A stretch of 64,000 bases of DNA from the NCBI RefSeq assembly GCF_050908995.1, contig NW_027485015.1, forward strand, positions 1 to 64,000, given 5' to 3'. Source of the DNA: Andrena cerasifolii. Lineage: Eukaryota > Arthropoda > Insecta > Hymenoptera > Andrenidae. Numbering within the stretch: position 1 is the stretch's first letter; the number at the start of each line of letters is the position of its first letter. Under the pieces are notes generated by a model. It saw only the letters and a program-made list of their open reading frames with translations. It did no database searches and was not told the origin of the DNA. The translations under genes and the position numbers were made by a program. Positions 44,158-58,600 of the stretch are shown piece by piece.

Positions 44158-46288
44158 CGATATTGAAACAAATATTGAAACCAATATTAAAAAACCGATT
44201 TTGAAAAACCGATATTGAAAAACCGACGTTGAAAAACCGATATTTAAAAACCGATTTTGAAAACCCGATATTGAAAAACCGATATTGAAAAACCGATTTT
44301 GAAAAACCGATATTGAAAAACCGATATTGAAAAACCGATTTTGAAAAACCGATATTGAAAAACCGACGTTGAAAAACCGATATTGAAGAACAGATTTTGA
44401 AAAAACGATATTGAAAAACCGATATTGAAAAACCGTTATTGAAACCGATATTGAAACCGATATTGCAAGACCGATATTGGAACCGATTTTGAAAAACCGA
44501 TATTGAAAAACCGATATTGAAAAACCGATTTTGAAAGACCAATATTGAAAAACCGATATTGAAACCAATATTGAAACCGATATTGAAAAACCGATATTGA
44601 AACCGATATTGAAACCAATATTGGAAAACCGATATTGGAAAACCGATATTCAAACCAATATTGAAACCGATAGTGGAACCGATATTGAAAAACCGATTTT
44701 GAAAAACCAATATTGAAAAACCGACGTTGAAAAACCAATTTTGATAAACCGATATTGAAAAATCGATATTGAAAAACCGATATTGAAAATCCGATATTGA
44801 AAAACCGATATTGAAACCGATATTGAAACCAATATTGAAAAAACGATTTTGAAAAACCGATTTTGAAAAGCCGATATTGAAAAACCGATTTTGAAAAACC
44901 GATATTGAAAAACCGATATTGAAACCGATATTGAAACCAATATTGAAAAACCGATTTTGAAAAACCGATTTTGAAAAACCGATATTGAAGAACCGATATT
45001 GAAAAACCGATATTAAGAAACCAATATTGAAACCGATATTGAAAAACCGAAATTGAAAAACCGATATTGAAAAACCGATATTGAAACCGATATTGAAACC
45101 TATATTGAAAAACCGATATGGAAACCAATATTGAAAAACCGATTTTGATAAACCGATATTGAAAAACCGACGTTGAAAAACCAATTTTGATAAACTGATA
45201 TTGAAAAATCGATATTGAAAAACCGATATTGAAAATCCTTAATTGAAAAACCAATATTGAAACCGATATTGAAACCAATACTGAAAAACCGATTTTGAAA
45301 AACCGATATTGAAAAACCGACGTTGAAAAACCGATTTTGAAGAACCGATATTTAAAAACCGATATCGAAACCAATATTGAAACCGATATTGAAAAACCGA
45401 TATTGAAAAACCCATATTGAAAATCCGATATCGAAAAACCGATATTGAAACCGATATTGAAACCAATATTGAAAAACCGATATTGGAAAACCGATATTCA
45501 AACCAATATTGAAACCGATAGTGGAACCGATTTTGAAAAACCGATTTTGAAAAACCAATATTGAAAAATTGATATTGAAAAACCGATATTGAAAAACCGA
45601 TTTTGAAAAACCAATATTGAAAAACCGACGTTGAAAAACCAATTTTGATAAACCGATATTGAAGAACCGATATTGAAAAACCGATATCGAAACCAATATC
45701 GAAACCGATATTCAAAAACCGATATTGAAAAACCGATATTGAAAAACCGATATTGAAACCGATATTGAAACCAATATTGAAAAACCGATATGGAAACCAA
45801 TATTGGAAAACCGATATTCAAACCAATATTGAAACCGATATTGAATTCAATATTGAAAAACCGATTTTGAAAAACCGATATTGAAAAATTGATATTGAAA
45901 AACCGATATTGAAAAACCGATATTGAAAAACCGATATTGAAAAACCGATATTGAAACCGATATTGAAACCAATATTGGAAAACCGATATTGGAAAACCGA
46001 TATTCAAACCAATATTGAAACCGAAAGTGGAACCGATATTGAAAAACCGATTTTGAAAAACCAATATTGAAAAACCGACGTTGAAAAACCAATTTTGATA
46101 AACTGATATTGAAAAATCGATATTGAAAAACCGATATTGAAAATCCGATATTGAAAAACCAATATTGAAACCGATATTGAAACCAATATTGAAAAACCGA
46201 TTTTGAAAAACCGATATTGAAAAACCGATATTGAAGAACCGATATTGAAAAACCGATATTGAAACCAATATTGAAACCGATATTGAAA
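44158..46288 (+). repeat. Third copy of the 37.3-kb unit (offset 6,900)
   Basis: This matches 37258-39388 without net length change over 2.1 kb: GAACAGATTTTG at 44387, TAAACTGATATTG at 45191 and GAATTC at 45843. It retains the 106-bp stretch missing from 39812-42216, so that loss is private to the second copy. A private monomer, CCTTAATTG at about 45238, replaces CCGATATTG. Confidence 0.92.
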
Positions 46289-46912
46289 AACCGATATTGA
46301 AAAACCGATATTGAAAAACCGATATTGAAACCGATATTGAAACCAATATTGGAAGACCGATATTGGAAAACCGATATTCAAACCAATATTGAAAAACCGA
46401 TTTTGAAAAACCGATTTTGAAAAACCGATATTGAAAAACCGATTTTGAAAAACCAATATTGAAAAACCGACGTTGAAAAACCAATTTTGATAAACTGATA
46501 TTGAAAAATCGATATTGAAAAACCGATATTGAAAATCCGATATTGAAAAACCAATATTGAAACCGATATTGAAACCAATATTGAAAAACCGATTTTGAAA
46601 AACCGATAGTGAAAAACCGATTTTGAAAAACCGATATTGAAAAACCGATATTGAAACCGATATTGAAACCAATATTCAAAAACCGATTTTGAAAAACCGA
46701 TATTGAAGAACCGATATTGAAAAACCGATATTGAAACCAATATTGAAACCGATATTGAAAAACCGATATTGAAAAACCGATATTGAAAAACCGATATTGA
46801 AACCGATATTGAAACCAATATTGGAAGACCGATATTGGAAAACCGATATTCAAACCAATATTGAAAAACCGATTTTGAAAAACCGATTTTGAAAAACCGA
46901 TATTGAAAAACC
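46211..46912 (+). repeat. Tandem duplication, period 472 bp
   Basis: GAAGAACC (46233 and 46705) and the otherwise rare GGAAGACC (46351 and 46823) recur 472 bp apart. The copies separate near 46440 and 46912. The left part has a private GATAGTGAAAAACC near 46606. The left edge of the 9-kb duplication falls inside this pair. Confidence 0.87.
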
Positions 46913-49900
46913 GATATTGAAAAACCGATATTGAAAAACCGATATTGAAAAACCGATATTGAAGAACCGATATTGAAACCAATATTGAAAAACCGATTTT
47001 GAAAAATCGATTTTGAAAAACCAATATTGAGAAACCGATTTTGAAAAACCAATATTGAAAAACCGATATTGAAACAAATATTGAAACCAATATTAAAAAA
47101 CCGATTTTGAAAAACCGATATTGAAAAACCGACGTTGAAAAACCGATATTGAAAAACCGATTTTGAAAACCCGATATTGAAAAACCGATATTGAAAAACC
47201 GATTTTGAAAAACCAATATTGAAAAACCGACATTGAAACCGATATTGAAAAACCGATATTGATGAACCGATATTGAAACCAATATTGAAAAACCGATTTT
47301 GAAAAACCGATTTTGAAAAACCAATATTGAGAAACCGATTTTGAAAAACCAATATTGAAAAACCGATATTGAAACAAATATTGAAACCAATATTAAAAAA
47401 CCGATTTTGAAAAACCGATATTGAAAAACCGACGTTGAAAAACCGATATTGAAAAACTGATTTTGAAAACCCGATATTGAAAAACCGATATTGAAACCAA
47501 TATTGAAAAACCGATATTGAAAAACCGATTTTGAAAAACAGATATTGAAAAACCGACGTTGAAGAACCGATTTTGAAAAACCGATATTGAAAAATTGATA
47601 TTGAAAAACCGATATTGAAAAACCGATATTGAAAAACCGATATTGAAAAACCGACGTTGAAAAACCGATTTTGAAGAACCGATATTGAAAAACCGATATC
47701 GAAACCAATATTGAAACCGATATTGAAAAACCGATATTGAAAAACCGATATTGAAACCGATATTGAAACCAATATTGATAAACCGATTTTGAAAAACCGA
47801 TATTGTAACCGATATTGAAAAACCGATATGGAAACCAATATTGAAAAACCGAATTTGAAAACCCGATTTTGAAAAACCGATATTGAAAAACCGACGTTGA
47901 AAAACCGATATTGAAAAACCGATTTTGAAAACCCGATATTGAAAAACCGATATTGAAAAACCGATTTTGAAAAACAGATATTGAAAAACCGACGTTGAAG
48001 AACCGATTTTGAAAAACCGATATTGAAACCGATATTGAAACCGATATTGCAAGACCGATATTGGAACCGATTTTGAAAAACCAATATTGAAAAACCGACG
48101 TTGAAAAACCAATTTTGATAAACCGATATTGAAAAATCGATATTGAAAAACCGATATTGAAAAACCGATATTGAAAAACCGATATTGAAACCGATATTGA
48201 AACCAATATTGAAAAACCGATTTTGAAAAACCGATATTGAAACCGATATTGAAAAACCGATATGGAAACCAATATTGAAAAATCGAATTTGAAAACCCGA
48301 TTTTGAAAAACCAATATTGAAAAACCGATTTTGAAAGACCAATATTGAAAAACCGATATTGAAACCAATATTGAAACCGATATTGAAAAACCGATATTGA
48401 AAAACCGATTTTGAAAAACAGATATTGAAAAACCGACGTTGAAGAACCGATTTTGAAAAACCGATATTGAAAAATTGATATTGAAAAACCGATATTGAAA
48501 AACCGATATTGAAAAACCGATATTGAAAAACCGACGTTGAAAAACCGATTTTGAAGAACCGATATTGAAAAACCGATATCGAAACCAATATTGAAACCGA
48601 TATTGAAAAACCGATATTGAAAAACCGATATTGAAAATCCGATATCGTAAAACCGATATTGAAACCGATATTGAAACCAATATTGAAAAACCGATATTGG
48701 AAAACCGATATTGAAACCAATATTGAAACCGATAGTGGAACCGATTTTGAAAAACCGATTTTGAAAAACCAATATTGAAAAATTGATATTGAAAAACCGA
48801 TATTGAAAAACCGAATTTGAAAAAACAATATTGAAAAACCGACGTTGAAAAACCAATTTTGATAAACCGATATTGAAAAATCGATATTGAAAAACCGATT
48901 TTGAAAAACCGATATTGAAAAACCGATATTGAAGAACCGATATTGAAAAACCGATATTGAAACCAATATTGAAACCGACATTGAAAAACCGATATTGAAA
49001 AACCGATATTGAAAAACCGATATTGAAACCGATATTGAAACCAATATTGGAAAACCGATATTGAAAAACCGATATTCAAACCAATATTGAAACCGATAGT
49101 GGAACCGATATTGAAAAACCGATTTTGAAAAACCAATATTGAAAAACCGACGTTGAAAAACCAATTTTGATAAACCGATATTGAAAAATCGATATTGAAA
49201 AACCGATATTGAAAATCCGATATTGAAAAACCGATATTGAAACCGATATTGAAACCAATATTGAAAAAACGATTTTGAAAAACCGATATTGAAACCAATA
49301 TTGAAAAACCGATATGGAAACCAATATTGAAAAACCGAATTTGAAAAACCGATTTTGAGAAACCAATATTGAAAAACCGATTTTGAAAGACCAATATTGA
49401 AAAACCGATATTGAAAAATCGATATTGAAAAACCGATATTGAAAATCCGATATTGAAACCGATATTGAAACCAATATTGAAAGACCGATTTTGAAAAACC
49501 GATTTTGAAAAACCGATATTGAAGAACCGATATTGAAAAACCGATATTAGGAAACCAATATTGAATCCGATATTGAAAAACCGAAATTGAAAAACCGATA
49601 TTGAAAAACCGATATTGAAACCGATATTGAAACCTATATTGAAAAACCGATATGGAAACCAATATTGAAAAACCGATTTTGAAAAACCGATATTGAAAAA
49701 CCGATATTGAAAAACCGATATTGAAAAACCGATATTGAAGAACCGATATTGAAACCAATATTGAAAAACCGATTTTGAAAAATCGATTTTGAAAAACCAA
49801 TATTGAGAAACCGATTTTGAAAAACCAATATTGAAAAACCGATATTGAAACAAATATTGAAACCAATATTAAAAAACCGATTTTGAAGAACCGATATTGA

Positions 49901-51639
49901 AAAACCGACGTTGAAAAACCGATAATGAAAAACCGATTTTGAAAACCCGATATTGAAAAACCGATATTGAAAAACCGATTTTGAAAAACCAATATTGAAA
50001 AACCGACATTGAAACCGATATTGAAAAACCGATATTGATGAACCGATATTGAAACCAATATTGAAAAACCGATTTTGAAAAACCGATTTTGAAAAACCAA
50101 TATTGAGAAACCGATTTTGAAAAACCAATATTGAAAAACCGATATTGAAACAAATATTGAAACCAATATTAAAAAACCGATTTTGAAAAACCGATATTGA
50201 AAAACCGACGTTGAAAAACCGATATTGAAAAACCGATTTTGAAAACCCGATATTGAAAAACCGATATTGAAACCAATATTGAAAAACCGATTTTGAAAAA
50301 CCGATATTGAAAAACCGATATTGAAAAACCGATATTGAAAAACCGATATTGAAAAACCGATATTGAAAAACCGATATTGAAAAACCGATTTTGAAAAACC
50401 GACGTTGAAAAACCGATATTGAAAAACCGATTTTGAAAAACCAATATTGAAAAACCGACATTGAAACCGATATTGAAACCAATATTGAAAAACCGATTAT
50501 GAAAAACCGATATTGAAAAACCGATATTGAAGAACCGATATTGAAACCAATATTGAAAAACCGATTTTGAAAAATCGATTTTGAAAAACCAATATTTAGA
50601 AACCGATTTTGAAAAACCAATATTGAAAAACCGATATTGAAACAAATATTGAAACCAATATTAAAAAACCGATTTTGAAAAACCGATATTGAAAAACCGA
50701 CGTTGAAAAACCGATATTGAAAAACCGATTTTGAAAACCCGATATTGAAAAACCGATATTGAAACCAATATTGAAACCGATATTGAAAAACCGATATTGA
50801 AACCGATATTGAAACCTATATTGAAACCAATATTGAAAAACCGATTTTGAAAAACCGATATTGAAACCGATATTGAAACCGATATTGCAAGACCGATATT
50901 GGAACCGATTTTGAAAAACCGATATTGAAAAACCGATTTTGAAAGACAAATATTGAAAAACTGATATTGAAACCAATATTGAAACCGATATTGAAAAACC
51001 GATATTGAAACCGATATTGAAACCTATATTGAAACCAATATTGAAAAACCGATTTTGAACAACCGATATTGAAACCGATATTGAAACCGATATTGCAAGA
51101 CCGATATTGCAAGACCGATATTGGAACCGATTTTGAAAAACCGATATTGAAACCGATATTGAAACCGATATTGCAAGACCGATATTGGAACCGATTTTGA
51201 AAAACCAATATTGAAAAACCGACGTTGAAAAACCAATTTTGATAAACCGATATTGAAAAATCGATATTGAAAAACCGATATTGAAAAACCGATATTGAAA
51301 AACCGATATTGAAACCGATATTGAAACCAATATTGAAAAACCGATTTTGAAAAACCGATATTGAAACCGATATTGAAAAACCGATATGGAAACCAATATT
51401 GAAAAACCGAATTTGAAAACCCGATTTTGAAAAACCAATATTGAAAAACCGATTTTGAAAGACCAATATTGAAAAACCGATATTGAAACCAATATTGAAA
51501 CCGATATTGAAAAACCGATATTGAAAAACCGATTTTGAAAAACAGATATTGAAAAACCGACGTTGAAGAACCGATTTTGAAAAACCGATATTGAAAAATT
51601 GATATTGAAAAACCGATATTGAAAAACCGATATTGAAAA

Positions 51640-54600
51640 ACCGATATTGAAAAACCGACGTTGAAAAACCGATTTTGAAGAACCGATATTGAAAAACCGA
51701 TATCGAAACCAATATTGAAACCGATATTGAAAAACCGATATTGAAAAACCGATATTGAAAATCCGATATCGAAAAACCGATATTGAAACCGATATTGAAA
51801 CCAATATTGAAAAACCGATATTGGAAAACCGATATTCAAACCAATATTGAAACCGATAGTGGAACCGATTTTGAAAAACCGATTTTGAAAAACCAATATT
51901 GAAAAATTGATATTGAAAAACCGATATTGAAAAACCGAATTTGAAAAAACAATATTGAAAAACCGACGTTGAAAAACCAATTTTGATAAACCGATATTGA
52001 AAAATCGATATTGAAAAACCGATTTTGAAAAACCGATATTGAAAAACCGATATTGAAGAACCGATATTGAAAAACCGATATTGAAACCAATATTGAAACC
52101 GACATTGAAAAACCGATATTGAAAAACCGATATTGAAAAACCGATATTGAAACCGATATTGAAACCAATATTGGAAAACCGATATTGAAAAACCGATATT
52201 CAAACCAATATTGAAACCGATAGTGGAACCGATATTGAAAAACCGATTTTGAAAAACCAATATTGAAAAACCGACGTTGAAAAACCAATTTTGATAAACC
52301 GATATTGAAAAATCGATATTGAAAAACCGATATTGAAAATCCGATATTGAAAAACCGATATTGAAACCGATATTGAAACCAATATTGAAAAAACGATTTT
52401 GAAAAACCGATATTGAAACCAATATTGAAAAACCGATATGGAAACCAATATTGAAAAACCGATTTTGAGAAACCAATATTGAAAAACCGATTTTGAAAGA
52501 CCAATATTGAAAAACCGATATTGAAAAATCGATATTGAAAAACCGATATTGAAAATCCGATATTGAAACCGATATTGAAACCAATATTGAAAAACCGATT
52601 TTGAAAAGCCGATATTGAAAAACCGATTTTGAAAAACCGATATTGAAAAACCGATATTGAAACCGATATTGAAACCAATATTGAAAAACCGATTTTGAAA
52701 AACCGATTTTGAAAAACCGATATTGAAGAACCGATATTGAAAAACCGATATTAGGAAACCAATATTGAAACCGATATTGAAAAACCGAAATTGAAAAACC
52801 GATATTGAAAAACCGATATTGAAACCGATATTGAAACCTATATTGAAAAACCGATATGGAAACCAATATTGAAAAACCGATTTTGAAAAACCGATATTGA
52901 AAAACCGATATTGAAAAACCGATATTGAAGAACCGATATTGAAACCAATATTGAAAAACCGATTTTGAAAAATCGATTTTGAAAAACCAATATTGAGAAA
53001 CCGATTTTGAAAAACCAATATTGAAAAACCGATATTGAAACAAATATTGAAACCAATATTAAAAAACCGATTTTGAAAAACCGATATTGAAAAACCGACG
53101 TTGAAAAACCGATATTGAAAAACCGATTTTGAAAACCCGATATTGAAAAACCGATATTGAAAAACCGATTTTGAAAAACCAATATTGAAAAACCGACATT
53201 GAAACCGATATTGAAAAACCGATATTGATGAACCGATATTGAAACCAATATTGAAAAACCGATTTTGACAAACCGATTTTGAAAAACCAATATTGAGAAA
53301 CCGATTTTGAAAAACCAATATTGAAAAACCTATATTGAAACAAATATTGAAACCAATATTAAAAAACCGATTTTGAAAAACCGATATTGAAAAACCGACG
53401 TTGAAAAACCGATATTGAAAAACCGATTTTGAAAACCCGATATTGAAAAACCGATATTGAAACCAATATTGAAAAACCGATTTTGAAAAACCGATATTGA
53501 AAAACCGATATTGAAAAACCGATATTGAAAAACCGATATTGAAAAACCGATATTGAAAAACCGATATTGAAAAACCGATATTGAAAAACCGATTTTGAAA
53601 AACCGACGTTGAAAAACCGATATTGAAAAACCGATTTTGAAAAACCAATATTGAAAAACCGACATTGAAACCGATATTGAAACCAATATTGAAAAACCGA
53701 TTATGAAAAACCGATATTGAAAAACCGATATTGAAGAACCGATATTGAAACCAATATTGAAAAACCGATTTCGAAAAAACGATTTTGAAAAACCAATATT
53801 GAGAAACCGATTTTGAAAAACCAATATTGAAAAACCGATATTGAAACAAATATTGAAACCAATATTAAAAAACCGATTTTGAAAAACCGATTTTGAAAAA
53901 CCAATATTGAAAAATTGATATTGAAAAACCGATATTGAAAAACCGAATTTGAAAAACCGATATTGAAAAACCGACGTTGAAAAACCGATTTTGAAGAACC
54001 GATATTGAAAAACCGATATCGAAACCAATATTGAAACCGATATTGAAAAACCGATATTGAAAAACCGATATTGAAAATCCGATATCGAAAAACCGATATT
54101 GAAACCGATATTGAAACCAATATTGAAAAACCGATATTGGAAAACCGATATTCAAACCAATATTGAAACCGATAGTGGAACCGATTTTGAAAAACCGATT
54201 TTGAAAAACCAATATTGAAAAATTGATATTGAAAAACCGATATTGAAAAACCGAATTTGAAAAAACAATATTGAAAAACCGACGTTGAAAAACCAATTTT
54301 GATAAACCGATATTGAAAAATCGATATTGAAAAACCGATTTTGAAAAACCGATATTGAAAAACCGATATTGAAGAACCGATATTGAAAAACCGATATTGA
54401 AACCAATATTGAAACCGACATTGAAAAACCGATATTGAAAAACCGATATTGAAAAACCGATATTGAAACCGATATTGAAACCAATATTGGAAAACCGATA
54501 TTGAAAAACCGATATTCAAACCAATATTGAAACCGATAGTGGAACCGATATTGAAAAACCGATTTTGAAAAACCAATATTGAAAAACCGACGTTGAAAAA

Positions 54601-55493
54601 CCAATTTTGATAAACCGATATTGAAAAATCGATATTGAAAAACCGATATTGAAAATCCGATATTGAAAAACCGATATTGAAACCGATATTGAAACCAATA
54701 TTGAAAAAACGATTTTGAAAAACCGATATTGAAACCAATATTGAAAAACCGATATGGAAACCAATATTGAAAAACCGATTTTGAGAAACCAATATTGAAA
54801 AACCGATTTTGAAAGACCAATATTGAAAAACCGATATTGAAAAATCGATATTGAAAAACCGATATTGAAAATCCGATATTGAAACCGATATTGAAACCAA
54901 TATTGAAAAACCGATTTTGAAAAGCCGATATTGAAAAACCGATTTTGAAAAACCGATATTGAAAAACCGATATTGAAACCGATATTGAAACCAATATTGA
55001 AAAACCGATTTTGAAAAACCGATTTTGAAAAACCGATATTGAAGAACCGATATTGAAAAACCGATATTAGGAAACCAATATTGAAACCGATATTGAAAAA
55101 CCGAAATTGAAAAACCGATATTGAAAAACCGATATTGAAACCGATATTGAAACCTATATTGAAAAACCGATATGGAAACCAATATTGAAAAACCGATTTT
55201 GAAAAACCGATATTGAAAAACCGATATTGAAAAACCGATATTGAAGAACCGATATTGAAACCAATATTGAAAAACCGATTTTGAAAAATCGATTTTGAAA
55301 AACCAATATTGAGAAACCGATTTTGAAAAACCAATATTGAAAAACCGATATTGAAACAAATATTGAAACCAATTTTAAAAAACCGATTTTGAAAAACCGA
55401 TATTGAAAAACCGACGTTGAAAAACCGATATTGAAAAACCGATTTTGAAAACCCGATATTGAAAAACCGATATTGAAAAACCGATTTTGAAAA
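51640..55493 (+). repeat. 2,316-bp internal duplication
   Basis: About 51640-53177 matches 53956-55493 at 2,316 bp, including an intact 843-bp core in each (51836 and 54152). The stretch between the copies (53178-53955) holds the second TTAAAAAACC landmark pair and GATTTCGAAAAAACG. Part of the same 2,316-bp relation is seen in the second 9-kb copy (59680-60683 with 61996-62999). Confidence 0.9.
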
Positions 55494-55692
55494 GCCGATA
55501 TTGAAAAACCGATTTTGAAAAACCGATATTGAAAAACCGATATTGAAACCGATATTGAAACCAATATTGAAAAACCGATTTTGAAAAACCGATTTTGAAA
55601 AACCGATTTTGAAAAACCGATATTGAAGAACCGATATTGAAAAACCGATATTAGGAAACCAATATTGAAACCGATATTGAAAAACCGAAATT
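54915..55692 (+). repeat. 570-bp tandem duplication, truncated second copy
   Basis: AAAAGCCGATATTG lies at about 54921 and again at 55491, 570 bp on. The second copy stops near 55700, at the junction of the 9-kb duplication. It has an extra GATTTTG monomer near 55605. Confidence 0.85.
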
Positions 55693-58600
55693 GAAAAACC
55701 GATATTGAAGAACCGATATTGAAAAACCGATATTGAAACCAATATTGAAACCGATATTGAAAAACCGATATTGAAAAACCGATATTGAAAAACCGATATT
55801 GAAACCGATATTGAAACCAATATTGGAAGACCGATATTGGAAAACCGATATTCAAACCGATATTGAAAAACCGATTTTGAAAAACCGATTTTGAAAAACC
55901 GATATTGAAAAACCGATATTGAAAAACCGATATTGAAAAACCGATATTGAAAAACCGATATTGAAGAACCGATATTGAAACCAATATTGAAAAACCGATT
56001 TTGAAAAATCGATTTTGAAAAACCAATATTGAGAAACCGATTTTGAAAAACCAATATTGAAAAACCGATATTGAAACAAATATTGAAACCAATATTAAAA
56101 AACCGATTTTGAAAAACCGATATTGAAAAACCGACGTTGAAAAACCGATATTGAAAAACCGATTTTGAAAACCCGATATTGAAAAACCGATATTGAAAAA
56201 CCGATTTTGAAAAACCAATATTGAAAAACCGACATTGAAACCGATATTGAAAAACCGATATTGATGAACCGATATTGAAACCAATATTGAAAAACCGATT
56301 TTGAAAAACCGATTTTGAAAAACCAATATTGAGAAACCGATTTTGAAAAACCAATATTGAAAAACCGATATTGAAACAAATATTGAAACCAATATTAAAA
56401 AACCGATTTTGAAAAACCGATATTGAAAAACCGACGTTGAAAAACCGATATTGAAAAACCGATTTTGAAAACCCGATATTGAAAAACCGATATTGAAACC
56501 AATATTGAAAAACCGATATTGAAAAACCGATTTTGAAAAACAGATATTGAAAAACCGACGTTGAAGAACCGATTTTGAAAAACCGATATTGAAAAATTGA
56601 TATTGAAAAACCGATATTGAAAAACCGATATTGAAAAACCGATATTGAAAAACCGACGTTGAAAAACCGATTTTGAAGAACCGATATTGAAAAACCGATA
56701 TCGAAACCAATATTGAAACCGATATTGAAAAACCGATATTGAAAAACCGATATTGAAACCGATATTGAAACCAATATTGATAAACCGATTTTGAAAAACC
56801 GATATTGAAACCGATATTGAAAAACCGATATGGAAACCAATATTGAAAAACCGAATTTGAAAACCCGATTTTGAAAAACCGATATTGAAAAACCGACGTT
56901 GAAAAACCGATATTGAAAAACCGATTTTGAAAACCCGATATTGAAAAACCGATATTGAAACCAATATTGAAAAACCGATATTGAAAAACCGATTTTGAAA
57001 AACAGATATTGAAAAACCGACGTTGAAGAACCGATTTTGAAAAACCGATATTGAAACCGATATTGAAACCGATATTGCAAGACCGATATTGGAACCGATT
57101 TTGAAAAACCAATATTGAAAAACCGACGTTGAAAAACCAATTTTGATAAACCGATATTGAAAAATCGATATTGAAAAACCGATATTGAAAAACCGATATT
57201 GAAAAACCGATATTGAAAAACCGATTTTGAAAAACCGATATTGAAACCGATATTGAAAAACCGATATGGAAACCAATATTGAAAAACCGAATTTGAAAAC
57301 CCGATTTTGAAAAACCAATATTGAAAAACCGATTTTGAAAGACCAATATTGAAAAACCGATATTGAAACCAATATTGAAACCGATATTGAAAAACCGATA
57401 TTGAAAAACCGATTTTGAAAAACAGATATTGAAAAACCGACGTTGAAGAACCGATTTTGAAAAACCGATATTGAAAAATTGATATTGAAAAACCGATATT
57501 GAAAAACCGATATTGAAAAACCGATATTGAAAAACCGACGTTGAAAAACCGATTTTGAAGAACCGATATTGAAAAACCGATATCGAAACCAATATTGAAA
57601 CCGATATTGAAAAACCGATATTGAAAAACCGATATTGAAAATCCGATATCGTAAAACCGATATTGAAACCGATATTGAAACCAATATTGAAAAACCGATA
57701 TTGGAAAACCGATATTGAAACCAATATTGAAACCGATAGTGGAACCGATTTTGAAAAACCGATTTTGAAAAACCAATATTGAAAAATTGATATTGAAAAA
57801 CCGATATTGAAAAACCGAATTCGAAAAAACAATATTGAAAAACCGACGTTGAAAAACCAATTTTGATAAACCGATATTGAAAAATCGATATTGAAAAACC
57901 GATTTTGAAAAACCGATATTGAAAAACCGATATTGAAGAACCGATATTGAAAAACCGATATTGAAACCAATATTGAAACCGACATTGAAAAACCGATATT
58001 GAAAAACCGATATTGAAAAACCGATATTGAAACCGATATTGAAACCAATATTGGAAAACCGATATTGAAAAACCGATATTCAAACCAATATTGAAACCGA
58101 TAGTGGAACCGATATTGAAAAACCGATTTTGAAAAACCAATATTGAAAAACCGACGTTGAAAAACCAATTTTGATAAACCGATATTGAAAAATCGATATT
58201 GAAAAACCGATATTGAAAATCCGATATTGAAAAACCGATATTGAAACCGATATTGAAACCAATATTGAAAAAACGATTTTGAAAAACCGATATTGAAACC
58301 AATATTGAAAAACCGATATGGAAACCAATATTGAAAAACCGAATTTGAAAAACCGATTTTGAGAAACCAATATTGAAAAACCGATTTTGAAAGACCAATA
58401 TTGAAAAACCGATATTGAAAAATCGATATTGAAAAACCGATATTGAAAATCCGATATTGAAACCGATATTGAAACCAATATTGAAAGACCGATTTTGAAA
58501 AACCGATTTTGAAAAACCGATATTGAAGAACCGATATTGAAAAACCGATATTAGGAAACCAATATTGAAACCGATATTGAAAAACCGAAATTGAAAAACC

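Larger units (their letters stand above)
46691..55692 (+). repeat. About 9.0-kb tandem duplication, copy 1
   Basis: This is repeated from 55693. The offset is 9,002 bp at the left and 9,004 bp in the middle, through a 26-bp gain and a 24-bp loss in copy 2. It then drops to 7,968 and 7,506 bp because copy 2 lacks two segments present here (about 50523-51554 and 51622-52080). It contains two 843-bp cores, three 300-bp doublets and GCAAGACC clusters near 48050 and 50886-51180. Private changes include AAACTGATTTTG near 47457 and TTGTAACC near 47815. Confidence 0.92.

Noticed and set aside
45498..49853. A 1,451-codon minus-strand open frame, and many others of 100-1,338 codons, as protein genes
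   Set aside because: All three minus frames are open and encode the same repeating peptide, the frames overlap each other, and their ends coincide with rare monomer variants. No domain, signal peptide or start context is visible, and the peptide follows directly from the monomers.
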